Below the pieces are notes generated by a model that was not told the origin of the DNA, made no database searches, and worked only from the letters and a program-made list of their open reading frames with translations. Source: Spirulina sp. CS-785/01 (GTDB lineage Bacteria > Cyanobacteriota > Cyanobacteriia > Cyanobacteriales > Spirulinaceae). From it: 54,071 nt of DNA. The position numbers and the translations under genes were made by a program. The stretch lies in the NCBI RefSeq assembly GCF_028330525.1, contig NZ_JAQMSD010000293.1:1-54071 (forward strand), read 5' to 3'. Shown here piece after piece: positions 9,390 through 18,240 of this stretch. Position 1 is the first letter of the stretch, and every line of letters begins with the position of its first letter.

Positions 9390-9587
9390 TTAAAGTCCCC
9401 TTTGGTGGGGATTTTTTTGTATCCAGAGGGCGAGTAATAGCACTCCTGTTCCACCGACGAGGCCGAAGATTAGCCATCGGGGGAAGTTGTAGCCTTTGCG
9501 TTGGGCAATGAAGGCTGCAAATGCGCCAATCATACAATGTAAAGTAGCGAAAATTGCCACTAAAACAGGTTGATCAAAAAATTCCAT
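9390..9587 (-). CDS. Small membrane protein of unknown function
   Basis: A 65-residue protein with two hydrophobic segments (VLVAIFATLHCMIGAFAAFI, and WLIFGLVGGTGVLLLALWI) joined by a short basic loop (AQRKGYNFPR). A two-helix hairpin membrane protein is the simplest reading. I do not recognise a family with certainty. The clear hydrophobic pattern and a proper start favour a real gene. Its 3' end overlaps the ndh terminator on the other strand, a convergent arrangement. Confidence 0.55.
   Translation of the reverse strand: MEFFDQPVLVAIFATLHCMIGAFAAFIAQRKGYNFPRWLIFGLVGGTGVLLLALWIQKNPHQRGL
9392..9418 (+). terminator. Rho-independent terminator of the ndh operon
   Basis: The stem AAAGTCCCC / GGGGATTT (about 8 bp, loop TTTGGT) is followed directly by seven T at 9412-9418. 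It closes the ndhAIGE transcript. It overlaps the last codons of the small gene on the opposite strand. Confidence 0.8.
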
Positions 9588-9588
9588 A

Positions 9589-9620
9589 ACTGATTACTGA
9601 TTACTGATTACTGATTACTG
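9589..9620. repeat. Heptamer tandem repeat TGATTAC
   Basis: Four consecutive TGATTAC units at the end of the TPR gene. Related arrays (GATTACT, GGTTACT, TTTACTG) occur at about 11490-11546, 34643-34692, 38577-38624 and 51806-51840. Confidence 0.85.
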
Positions 9621-11451
9621 AAAAGGCTTGATCTAATAGTTGTTTTGCAGTGGTGGTGTCTCCTAATTCCATGGCAGTTCGGGTGAGTTCCAGTAAGAAT
9701 TTACTATGGGCTTCGGTCTCTGCTGGGGGATGATTTTCAATGAGTTGTACACTACGCTTGAGATAAGCATGGGCATTGTCTGAAGTGTGCTGCTCGACAG
9801 CAATGGCCATTTCAGCAAACAGTCTTGCTTGTTCGATTGGGGTGTAAAGTTGCTCGATGAGACGTTCTAAACGGTCTGGTGGAATCTCGCTAAAACGAAT
9901 TAAATTAATTAATAGATTGGTTTTTGGGAAGTCGTCTAAGGTTTCGATTAATGCAAGCGCGGTTTCTTCCTCCCCTTGTTCCAACAGTGGCCGACTGACA
10001 GACTGTATCATGGCAAGGGAATAAGATGGGGCATCTTGTTGGATTTGTTCGACCAGTTGTAAGGCGGTTTCTATGTCTCCGTTTTTTGTCAACGCTTCAG
10101 CAACGGGAATAAGGAGTCGAATGGGGGTATTGGGATGTTGGGCAAAGGTAAGAGCTTTTTGGTACTCCTGACGGCTCAAAAATGCACCGATCGCTTGATT
10201 TAAGACTCCTTGCTGGTTCATTTGGCTAAGACGGGGGAGGAGTTCGATGACTCCTGTTAAGTTTCCTTGTTTTGCCCTAGCAACGGCTAAATATTCAACG
10301 GTTTGACTGAGGCCAAGATACTCGACTCGTTGAGTATTCTCAACTTCTGGGATGTGGGTTTGGATGAGTTGCCAAGCTCTGTCCTCTTGTCCTGTTTGTG
10401 CAAGAATTAAGGCAATGTTATCAAGGGCAAAGGGAAAATTGGACGCATCGAGTTGTTGTAGGGTTGCGATCGCGCCCTCTAATTTCCCCCACTGTTCCGT
10501 TTTAGCATAATATTCGGCCAACTTCTCCCAACTAATCACAGCTTGTTCTGGGTAGTCCGTAGCCAACGCCAAAACCGCCTCCTCTCGCCCCTGTAAGAGC
10601 CACTGAGCGACAATTTCCCGATAAACCTCAATACTCTCCAAATCATCCTCAGTCCCCGTTAACAAGCCCATAGCCTCATCAGGGTTGCCCAATTTGGCTT
10701 GCACCCCGGCTATTCTTACCTGAGCCGTTTCTTGCTCTCGATCGGATACCCCAGAAAGTCGCCCCTCCGCCCGTTGTATCGCTTCCTCAGCAACTTCTTG
10801 ATCCCCTGCTTCTAACAATTCATCTGCCAACGCAATGAACGCCCAAATTTGCCCATTCTGACTGGGAATCAGGTCAATAAACGCCCAAATTTGCGACATT
10901 TCCCCCTGTTGAATCATCGCCTCAAATAGCGGGGATATTACAGGAGGCGCACTGGGACTTTCCCAAATCTCTTGGGGTAACTTTAACAGTGTATTTTGGA
11001 CAAACTTATAGTCTTGACTCTCTATCAACACAGGTAGCACATAGGGATACCAGTAAGGCTCAAGATATTGCTGAACAATAGTCACAGCCACTTCAGGAGC
11101 ATCCAACGCTACTACAACTCCGATTATTTTCAGCAAAGTCTGATCCCGCACTGGCCAACCCTGCATCCCCACATATTCTAGGGAGTCTGCCAACGCTAAC
11201 GCGGCCTCAAACTCCCCTTGGGTTGCCAGATGAGTGGCAATTTTCGATAATGCTAAATCTCGATATTGTTGACTGGGAATGGTGGCCGCAATCTGTCGCG
11301 CTTGCTCAATTTCGCCTAATGTTGCCCAGAAACCAACAATTTGGCTTAACTGTTCTTGTTGTATTTTCGACAATTCGGTTCGTTGTACGAGAGGACTAGG
11401 GGGTGGTAGTGTCTCTCCTAGGGTTGCCAATGAGAAGAAAAAAGGGAACAT
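9601..11451 (-). CDS. TPR-like helical repeat protein, probably exported
   Basis: A 616-residue protein made almost entirely of helical repeats of about 33-35 residues (for example GEIEQARQIAATIP, GEFEAALALADSLE, GDIETALQLVEQI), which is a tetratricopeptide-like solenoid. The N-terminus MFPFFFSLATLGETLPPP may be a short or incomplete export signal. No catalytic domain is present, so a scaffold or protein-binding role is likely, but the partner is unknown. It lies on the same strand as the CIS locus, just beyond its last gene, separated by a 225-bp repeat-rich gap, and is probably not part of it. Confidence 0.7.
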   Translation of the reverse strand: MFPFFFSLATLGETLPPPSPLVQRTELSKIQQEQLSQIVGFWATLGEIEQARQIAATIPSQQYRDLALSKIATHLATQGEFEAALALADSLEYVGMQGWPVRDQTLLKIIGVVVALDAPEVAVTIVQQYLEPYWYPYVLPVLIESQDYKFVQNTLLKLPQEIWESPSAPPVISPLFEAMIQQGEMSQIWAFIDLIPSQNGQIWAFIALADELLEAGDQEVAEEAIQRAEGRLSGVSDREQETAQVRIAGVQAKLGNPDEAMGLLTGTEDDLESIEVYREIVAQWLLQGREEAVLALATDYPEQAVISWEKLAEYYAKTEQWGKLEGAIATLQQLDASNFPFALDNIALILAQTGQEDRAWQLIQTHIPEVENTQRVEYLGLSQTVEYLAVARAKQGNLTGVIELLPRLSQMNQQGVLNQAIGAFLSRQEYQKALTFAQHPNTPIRLLIPVAEALTKNGDIETALQLVEQIQQDAPSYSLAMIQSVSRPLLEQGEEETALALIETLDDFPKTNLLINLIRFSEIPPDRLERLIEQLYTPIEQARLFAEMAIAVEQHTSDNAHAYLKRSVQLIENHPPAETEAHSKFLLELTRTAMELGDTTTAKQLLDQAFSVISNQ

Positions 11452-11571
11452 TGCTAGAGAGGGGTAAACTTTCTCTAGGATAGCGGTTTACTGGTTACTG
11501 ATTACTGTTTACTGTTTACTGGTTACTGGTTACTGGTTACTGGTTAAGCTGTTACGCATTTAAATTGGGAT

Positions 11572-11600
11572 ACCGTAGCGACCAAGATGGTCGCACTACA
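11572..11600. repeat. Palindromic repeat element between the TPR gene and the CIS locus
   Basis: A hairpin GCGACC-AAGAT-GGTCGC (11578-11594) with flanks GTA and CTAC that extend the symmetry. It resembles short dispersed palindromes common in cyanobacterial intergenic DNA. Upstream (about 11490-11546) lie TTTACTG/GGTTACT heptamer repeats. Confidence 0.5.
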
Positions 11601-11676
11601 GGATTTCTGGAATTCTTGATGTTTGGGTTTAGATGATGATACGAAGAATCTTATACATCTAACCAATGACCAACAA

Positions 11677-14600
11677 TTAGCTATCAGGAAGTTTGAGGGT
11701 AATGCGATGTTCGCCAGAATAAATTAAGGTTTGTCGGTCAATCGCAATGGCCACCGGATGAATCGTTAAGGCACGAACATAACTCACCCCTGGTACGGAT
11801 TCCAAGGCAGCATATACGTCAGAACGTTGAGGCGATCGCCCAAACGCCCAACCCGTCTTTTGTCGTCCACCCGTCAGAGGATGTAAAAACGCATCTAAGG
11901 CTTGTTCGACGCGGTTTTTAATCGTTCCCGCTTGGGTAATTTCTAGGGGGACAATTTCGGCACTGATGCCAATAGGCTGCCATTTAGGCCCGGATACCCG
12001 CAAATCTAGGGTGGCCACGCATCGCGCTTGGATAAACTGTTCGACGCGATTGAGTAACGCTAAAGTGGGGACAGGCCGGGGGTCTTGGCTCTGGGGAACG
12101 ATGATCAGTTGCACCCATCCGGCGCGGATGTCTTGGTCGAAGACATCAATTTCATTGCCGGGGACTTGGGAATCAAGAATACTGCGGCCCTGTTCTGGTT
12201 CTACCCAGAGTTCTTGCAACAAGGGGTTAAAGCGAGGGAACATCATGTCCGGCGAGAGGGCTTGGACGCGGGCTACTTCTACCGCAGCCACCTGAGCAAG
12301 ATCGGCAAAGTCTTGGATAGTGACGGCGCGATCGCGGTGACGCAGACGTTTAGGCGATCGCACTTTTAAGCGTTCTAAAGATTCTTGGTCATTCCCTCCT
12401 GTAGCGGCTTCCCAGTTAATGGCACTATCGAGATAAGGAATTGTGGTTTTTAGTTCGACAATGGTTTGAGCGTTTTGGTTGCCTTGCTGGCCGCCTCCGG
12501 TACGATAACTCAGGCGAATATTATTGCGGCCTCGCGGGGGAATCATCCCGGCTTGACCATCTCCAAATTGAATGCGGCCTTGTTGGCGATCGAGGATATA
12601 GTGGCGATCGCCCCCTGCCGAACTATAAAAATCAGGGACTTCTTGCCAGCGCACCCAGACCGCTTCCAACTCTCCGGTTTCGTCTTCAACGGGGGCAATC
12701 GCATCGGCCCCTAAATGCTGCCGGAGGTACTGCTGTTCCGATTCAGAGGGTAGCCGTCCTTCTTCAACCTCCAGTTGTTGTCCGGCTAAAATAGGCATTT
12801 GACTGATCTTAAACACCTGTCCGGGCTGCATCGTACTCGATCCCAAATTCTCGTGAGTGAGGGTGACAGACTGCCGGGCCCAAGTGGTATTGGTGCGGAC
12901 ATTCCCTAACCGAGGAGTAACGCTCCGGCAAGCCCGCGAACGAATTCCGGCGAAAAAATAGCGAATCAGTCCATGAAACCGAAATTGTTGGTTATCAAGG
13001 GCCCATTGGAACAAATAAAACAAAACAAGGGGGATATGCTCCCAAGCGTGGGGTTGTTGTCGTACTCGCAGCCAATAACTGCTGATGCCGCAGTGAGGCG
13101 AAGCGATCCAATCGGTGGGGCCAAGAAACTGGATTAGTCCTTTCTCAGTCAGGGCGGCAGTTTCGTCGCGGAGGGAGAGCGATCGCCACCCTTGGGGACT
13201 GAGATATTCCCAAACCAAACGATCCCTATCCCTAGAACGGGAATCGCTGCCTGGCGCGACTTCTTCGGGTTCGGGAGGATGAACTTGCCAATACAGGCTG
13301 TTGGGACGATTGGGAAATCGTTGGTTAAACCCCAGGTAAAACGCTGAATCCCGATACAGTTGGGGAGTCAAGGGGTGAAAGGCGCGAAGGGCTTTTGTCC
13401 CCAAAGGACAATCGACGGTTAAGGGTTCGGTGAGAACGATTTGCTGCCGTTCGGGGTCGATGACTTCGATTTGGTAAAGTAAGGGGGTTGCAGTGGTAAA
13501 CCGGATGAGTTCCCCCATAACTAGACCCTCGATACTCCTCAACTGTACCACTCGCTCGCCCGCACTGGCAGGGCGGTTCAACAGGGCTTCCCAAGGCTGG
13601 TTTTCCACGAAGGCAAAGTCGTTGTAAGCAAGGGCATGAGCCGGTTGTTCGAGGAAAAATTTGTAGGTGAGAGTGATCCCTTGGAGGAGGGGCGGATCGA
13701 TGATATCTGGGGTGGGGTTGGCGATCGCTAACTTACCCAAAACCCGACTGCCTTGGCTGTAGGTGTTGCGGGTGGGACGGTTGAGGGTGACGCGATTGGT
13801 ACTGGGGTCAATGGCTGCAATCTGCACATCTTCTAATTGGTTGGGGTCAAATCCTTGTTGTAGCCGCAGGGTATCCCCAACCGATAACTCCTCAACACTA
13901 TCGACGCTAATTTCGGTTTGGGCGGCAGCGATGCTGGTCGCAACTACGGTTAAATCGTTATAGGTGACATAATGGCGCATCCGTCCCTGACGGCCATACC
14001 GCCCTTGCACAATGCGCGCCCTCAGCCAGTAGGCAGGTTCGCCCGTTTCTGGGTTGGGTGGGGGTAAGGTGGCGGGGAAACGAAATGTCCCTTGGGTACT
14101 GCCAGAGATGAATTTCGGGGCGGTATTGTCTCGCAGCCAGTGAAACTGTTCTGGGTTGTCGGTGGTTGTAATTTCAGTCCAATCTGTACCATGGCCCACC
14201 TCCCATTGCAATTCTAAATCTGGGGTAGCTTGAGGCGCGTGGCTGAGATGGACATTGATTTCGATGGCTACTCCTGGTTGAATCAAGGGTGCATCTAGGG
14301 CAATTTGAAAAGTGTCGTTATATTGCGGTTCTGTGCCAAAAGGAGAGAAATCTTTGCTTAAATCTAGGGCAATATTGTTAAAGAAGCAAGTCTGGGGCGT
14401 TTGCGGTTGGTCAACGCTGGCACTCCCTTGAATGTCTGTAACTTCGGGGAGGTTCAGGCGATGATGAGGAGAAAGCGTCACCCGCAGCCATTTGGCTTTT
14501 TGACTATTGACTTCTACGGCCTTGAGTTTCGGTAATTGGCTCAGGGTGACAAGAATCTGCTCCCCTTCTGTAGTGAGGGTGACGTGAGTGAGACGTTGCC

Positions 14601-15294
14601 ACTGCTTGCCGTCCCAAGTTTCCCAAGCCAAACAGCGATCGCTTAATTGAGAGGCACTTGCGGTCGAATCCGTGGTAATGGTGAAGGTGGCGGTGGTGAG
14701 GTTCGGTAAATCAAAGATTTGGGCCTCGTGCAGATAGAGGTAATGTTCTATGGGCCGTACAGCTTGCAAAATGCTAAAGGGTGGTTCGGTGGTATCGGGG
14801 GGAATATTACTGCTGCGATCGCTATAATAATCCCGATCCTCTAGCACAAACATGGCCTGGACCTGGGTTGCTGTAACTAACAATTCCCCTTCTGTTTCAA
14901 AGATCACCTCCGTCTCTTCTCCTTCTGGCGGTGGAGCAGCAATTTGGGTATGAGTGGGGACGAGGACATCTACAGGACTGCCTGCGGTGCGCTGAAAGGT
15001 TATGGGGACTCGTGCGGGTTTGGGGGGGGTCAAAGATGTGCCGACCAAGTTCATAAACGCGAGGCGATTGCGCTCTGGTACTTGGTTGAGGCGTTCTTTT
15101 ACCAAGTGAGCCATACGCCCAAAAATCCGAATCGCCGCTAGTCCCACATCAGTTTGATTGGGGACTATCCAAGAGGTGTAGGACTCAGCTAAGGCTTGGG
15201 TTTGCTGCACAATCTCAGCATAGCTACGCCGATCTAGTTGAGGTGGCTCGGAATTTTCATTTTTTAAGTTTTTTGGTTGTTGGTTGTTGGTCAT
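11677..15294 (-). CDS. CIS baseplate assembly protein, gpJ/Afp11 type, extended
   Basis: A 1205-residue protein that opens with LDRRSYAEIVQQTQALAESY and contains long beta-rich regions. Its C-terminal third carries the gpJ-like features FYSSAGGDRHYILDRQQGRI, QFGDGQAGMIPPRGRNNIR and LKVRSPKRLRHRDRAVTIQDF. These mark the wedge protein that forms the baseplate ring of phage-tail-like systems (Afp11, T4 gp6). It is longer than simple phage gpJ proteins because of beta-domain insertions in the first two thirds. It is the last gene of the CIS locus, 130 bp after gp25. In the thylakoid-anchored CIS of Anabaena, extended baseplate parts reach the membrane; a similar role here is only an inference. 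Confidence 0.88.
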   Translation of the reverse strand: MTNNQQPKNLKNENSEPPQLDRRSYAEIVQQTQALAESYTSWIVPNQTDVGLAAIRIFGRMAHLVKERLNQVPERNRLAFMNLVGTSLTPPKPARVPITFQRTAGSPVDVLVPTHTQIAAPPPEGEETEVIFETEGELLVTATQVQAMFVLEDRDYYSDRSSNIPPDTTEPPFSILQAVRPIEHYLYLHEAQIFDLPNLTTATFTITTDSTASASQLSDRCLAWETWDGKQWQRLTHVTLTTEGEQILVTLSQLPKLKAVEVNSQKAKWLRVTLSPHHRLNLPEVTDIQGSASVDQPQTPQTCFFNNIALDLSKDFSPFGTEPQYNDTFQIALDAPLIQPGVAIEINVHLSHAPQATPDLELQWEVGHGTDWTEITTTDNPEQFHWLRDNTAPKFISGSTQGTFRFPATLPPPNPETGEPAYWLRARIVQGRYGRQGRMRHYVTYNDLTVVATSIAAAQTEISVDSVEELSVGDTLRLQQGFDPNQLEDVQIAAIDPSTNRVTLNRPTRNTYSQGSRVLGKLAIANPTPDIIDPPLLQGITLTYKFFLEQPAHALAYNDFAFVENQPWEALLNRPASAGERVVQLRSIEGLVMGELIRFTTATPLLYQIEVIDPERQQIVLTEPLTVDCPLGTKALRAFHPLTPQLYRDSAFYLGFNQRFPNRPNSLYWQVHPPEPEEVAPGSDSRSRDRDRLVWEYLSPQGWRSLSLRDETAALTEKGLIQFLGPTDWIASPHCGISSYWLRVRQQPHAWEHIPLVLFYLFQWALDNQQFRFHGLIRYFFAGIRSRACRSVTPRLGNVRTNTTWARQSVTLTHENLGSSTMQPGQVFKISQMPILAGQQLEVEEGRLPSESEQQYLRQHLGADAIAPVEDETGELEAVWVRWQEVPDFYSSAGGDRHYILDRQQGRIQFGDGQAGMIPPRGRNNIRLSYRTGGGQQGNQNAQTIVELKTTIPYLDSAINWEAATGGNDQESLERLKVRSPKRLRHRDRAVTIQDFADLAQVAAVEVARVQALSPDMMFPRFNPLLQELWVEPEQGRSILDSQVPGNEIDVFDQDIRAGWVQLIIVPQSQDPRPVPTLALLNRVEQFIQARCVATLDLRVSGPKWQPIGISAEIVPLEITQAGTIKNRVEQALDAFLHPLTGGRQKTGWAFGRSPQRSDVYAALESVPGVSYVRALTIHPVAIAIDRQTLIYSGEHRITLKLPDS

Positions 15295-15424
15295 TTATTG
15301 TTGATTATTTGTTGTTGGTTATTTTTTTGAGTTGAACCTTGGTTTAAACCCCAAAGCTGATAGCGAAAAACCGTTTTAACGGGTTAATATTTATGAGTTA
15401 ACTATCAACTATCAAATCTCTTTT

Positions 15425-15811
15425 CTACTGTAAATAAAAAGGATAAACCAAGTTAAACGCATTATTAGTTGTGCGGACACGGTAGTTAATAGAAATATGC
15501 AGTAAATTGGGTTGTCCTGGTGCTTCGAGAACTTCGATATTTAATACATCAATACGAGGTTCCCAAGTGAATAATGCTCCCCCGACATCGCTAACAATTT
15601 GACCAACTGTTCCTGCTGTGTTGGGATCAAAAACGCGATCGTGAATGCGACAACCAAAATCCGGACGCATCAATCGTTCTCCTCGCGCTGTACTTAAAAT
15701 AGCCCAAATAGACTGACGGACTGCTTGCTCGTATTTAGCAGTGGCAATTTTTTGTTCAGAGTCTAGTTGCACTGGAAGCGTCCAACCTACACCTAAAAAA
15801 TCAATATCCAT
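15425..15811 (-). CDS. CIS baseplate wedge protein, gp25/Afp9 type
   Basis: A 128-residue GPW/gp25-family protein. The signature region is AILSTARGERLMRPDFGCRI followed by HDRVFDP, where the EXXXRP-type motif (GERLMRP) and the conserved Phe/Gly are intact. It nucleates the sheath at the baseplate in contractile tails. The gene shares one base with the upstream gpV gene (stop/start overlap), so the two are translationally coupled. Length is normal for the family. Confidence 0.9.
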   Translation of the reverse strand: MDIDFLGVGWTLPVQLDSEQKIATAKYEQAVRQSIWAILSTARGERLMRPDFGCRIHDRVFDPNTAGTVGQIVSDVGGALFTWEPRIDVLNIEVLEAPGQPNLLHISINYRVRTTNNAFNLVYPFYLQ

Positions 15812-16518
15812 TACATTACCTCTAATGCACCATTATTCACTTTGACTCCCGCCGTACAATTGAGGTCTATCCCCGACTTGGCACTCAATTCTCCCTTAGT
15901 TTTCGCTTGAATATTACAGTTTGCTCCGGCATTAATTTTGCAGTCTTGTTGAGTCTTAATTTCCAAGTTGTTACATTCGATGCACATATCATCGTCTTTA
16001 CTTTGAATGTTGACTTTGCCTTTAGCTTCGATAGTCAAATCTTTTTCGACTTGAATAGTCATGGCATCTTTTTCACAGTCAATTGTGATTTTATTTTTTT
16101 CGCTTTTATCTTGAATGATAATTTTTTCTTGATCTTCCGTATCATCCAGAATAATCTGATGACCGCTTCGAGATTTAATCAAACGCTTGTTATTTTCTCC
16201 ATCATCATTTTTTTCTGGGGGTTGATCTTTTTTATTCCACAATCCTCCCAAAATATAAGGATAAGCGATATCACCATGTTCAAAAGCGACTAATACTTCA
16301 TCATCCACCTCTGGCAAGAAATAAAAACCGCGATCGCTCCCCGCCATTGGAGTCATTACCCGCGCCCAATGACTCTCATCATCGTCAGTGAGCCAGGGGA
16401 ATTTAACTTTAATTCGCCCTAAACCATCTTCATCTTTAATATTAGTCACAATAGCAGTTGTCACCCCATAAAAACGGGTCTGTTGGTCGTCGGACATTAA
16501 CAAATCAAATCCCATCAT
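15811..16518 (-). CDS. CIS spike protein, gpV part (VgrG C-terminal half, Afp8 type)
   Basis: A 235-residue protein with an OB-fold start (YGVTTAIVTNIKDEDGLGRI, then KVKFPW and ARVMTPMAGSDRGFYFLPEV) and a C-terminal run of short beta repeats (IIIQDKSEKNKITIDC, DLTIEAKGKVNIQ) that make a triple-stranded beta-helix spike. It is the gpV/gp5-C equivalent; in many CIS it is fused to the gpD part in one VgrG-like chain, but here it is separate. It overlaps the gpD gene by 4 bp (ATGA). The PAAR-like tip that would sit on it is encoded at 34827-35255. Confidence 0.9.
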   Translation of the reverse strand: MMGFDLLMSDDQQTRFYGVTTAIVTNIKDEDGLGRIKVKFPWLTDDDESHWARVMTPMAGSDRGFYFLPEVDDEVLVAFEHGDIAYPYILGGLWNKKDQPPEKNDDGENNKRLIKSRSGHQIILDDTEDQEKIIIQDKSEKNKITIDCEKDAMTIQVEKDLTIEAKGKVNIQSKDDDMCIECNNLEIKTQQDCKINAGANCNIQAKTKGELSAKSGIDLNCTAGVKVNNGALEVM

Positions 16519-17582
16519 AAAGCAGTTCTCCTTGCAGTAAATAAAGTATTATAACCAAACTTTTTAGAATAGTGATGTTCAGTTGCAGTGATATAATAAG
16601 ACCCACCAAATCGCTTACCCACCGCTTCAATTTCAACAACTTTCGCAACTCGTAAAGTGGGAATCCCAGGACAAGTTCCTTCGGCGGCAATATAAGCAAG
16701 AGCCATATCTTTAAACTGCCCTAAAGCAATCTCATCCGCTTCAGCTTTGGTTGCAACAGGTTGGGAAACAACAGTTTTTGTTGAATCACCAAAGGTTTTG
16801 ACCGCTTTCGGACCCGTCGTTTTTCCTCCCATTTTACTTCCTTCTTTTCCGGCGGCTGCTTTGCCTAAAATTTCTTTTTTCTTGTCAGGCAACCAGCCGC
16901 GAACTTCAACTTTTTGAACTTGATTCATACTACTCAGTCGCGGCATAAATTCTCGTAAATTTTCATTAAATGTAAGCGTTAATACTTTTTGATCCTCATT
17001 TTGATGAGGCTGAAAATAAATGGTTTTTTGATCGATGACAATTTCATAACCAATGCGTTCAGCACGACTGGTGAGAAAGTCCCAATCAGTTTGATTGTGT
17101 TGCAAAAGATAATCATGTTTGACTTTACTATCTTTGACTTTAGGCGTTAAACTTTTCGCTCGGACAATTTGACTAAAAATATCGCTGTCTTTCATTTTAG
17201 TAAATGATTTCGTATTAGAACCCCGCATTAAACGATGGCGCAAATCGTGACCGCGAACAATTAAACGAGGGGTTTCTCCTTGATAAAATTCCGGTTCTAA
17301 ACCAGTAATTTCCCCAAATATTACGGTTTTTAAGTGATTCCCATACCCCATTTTAATTTCCACTTCATTCCCCACTTCAAAATGGTCGTCATCCACCCAG
17401 GTAAACTTCCCTTGAGATAAATCCCAAGTGATAAAGTCTAAAGTAAACATACTCGGCACTTCGATATCTTCAAAGACCTGAACTGCAACTAAATCGCTAT
17501 CCGCTTTGCTAGGTAACTTCTGACCTTGAATCAGTATTTTGATGTTTGGGATGAGGGTTTGTACCCTGGAATAGTCTGACAT
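16515..17582 (-). CDS. CIS hub protein, phage late control gene D (gpD) family
   Basis: A 355-residue protein of the gpD/gp27 family, the trimeric hub that joins the tube to the spike. Visible features are VQVFEDIEVPSMFTLDFITW near the N-terminus, VIFGEITGLEPEFYQGETPR and LIVRGHDLRHRL in the middle, and NQTDWDFLTSRAERIGYEI, typical of VgrG N-terminal halves. It lies between the LysM protein (7-bp gap) and gpV (4-bp overlap). Separation of hub and spike into two genes is a variant of the fused Afp8 arrangement. Confidence 0.9.
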   Translation of the reverse strand: MSDYSRVQTLIPNIKILIQGQKLPSKADSDLVAVQVFEDIEVPSMFTLDFITWDLSQGKFTWVDDDHFEVGNEVEIKMGYGNHLKTVIFGEITGLEPEFYQGETPRLIVRGHDLRHRLMRGSNTKSFTKMKDSDIFSQIVRAKSLTPKVKDSKVKHDYLLQHNQTDWDFLTSRAERIGYEIVIDQKTIYFQPHQNEDQKVLTLTFNENLREFMPRLSSMNQVQKVEVRGWLPDKKKEILGKAAAGKEGSKMGGKTTGPKAVKTFGDSTKTVVSQPVATKAEADEIALGQFKDMALAYIAAEGTCPGIPTLRVAKVVEIEAVGKRFGGSYYITATEHHYSKKFGYNTLFTARRTAL

Positions 17583-17589
17583 AATCTCC

Positions 17590-18240
17590 TCAATTCAAAA
17601 TGGGTAAAGGGGGAATGGTTAGCACTAACCCTGGGGGGATGTGCCGAGGATTATAAAGGCGATTTTCTTCGGCAATAGTGCGCCAGAGGGCGGGGTCGCC
17701 GTATTCTTCATAAGCAATGCTGCTAAGGGTTTCGCCCCGTCTTACAATCCGTATCGGGTCATCAATTAGATTTTCGGCCTTCTTACGGTCTTCTCCTGTG
17801 GCCCATTCTCGAAAGGTACAATCGAGGGTAGCGCGGACAGGTGTACCATCTTCGAGAAAATGGGTTAACGTTTTGCTGACACTTTCTAAAAAGCCGTCTG
17901 GCAATAAAATATTGTTACTGCCCCCAATTTTGCCCCATACCAGTTGACACCGCGGGGGACGCTTGACTGGTGTGCCAATGCGAGGTTGAGTCAGGGTAAA
18001 GACTTTTTGGGTGTATTCTTGGACGTTATCAGGGGGGGAACTCTGGAGGGTGGTATCAAAAAATAAGGTGATCTTCAGGGTCGCTAAATCCTTAGAAGCA
18101 ATAGGTTCTCCTTTCTCTCCATAAGTCCAGCCTGTTTTGTCAATTTGGACTTGGTTGGGATTGAAGAGAACTTCGATTTCTTCGGCAAAATCACCTTCTT
18201 GATCTTGTTCGGCTTTAATTTTTAATTTTTCTAACGCCAT
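17590..18240 (-). CDS. CIS tube-end protein with LysM domain (Afp7/T4 gp53 type)
   Basis: A 216-residue protein. The N-terminal 150 residues (EIEVLFNPNQVQIDK, LKITLFFDTTLQSSPPDNVQ) match the contractile-tail proteins that cap the tube end near the baseplate. Residues about 165-213 are a LysM domain (IRIVRRGETLSSIAYEEYGD, then RHIPPGLVLTIPPL). In CIS the LysM fold serves structural contacts, not peptidoglycan binding. The start overlaps the upstream Pro-rich gene by 10 bp, which shows tight coupling. Confidence 0.9.
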   Translation of the reverse strand: MALEKLKIKAEQDQEGDFAEEIEVLFNPNQVQIDKTGWTYGEKGEPIASKDLATLKITLFFDTTLQSSPPDNVQEYTQKVFTLTQPRIGTPVKRPPRCQLVWGKIGGSNNILLPDGFLESVSKTLTHFLEDGTPVRATLDCTFREWATGEDRKKAENLIDDPIRIVRRGETLSSIAYEEYGDPALWRTIAEENRLYNPRHIPPGLVLTIPPLPILN

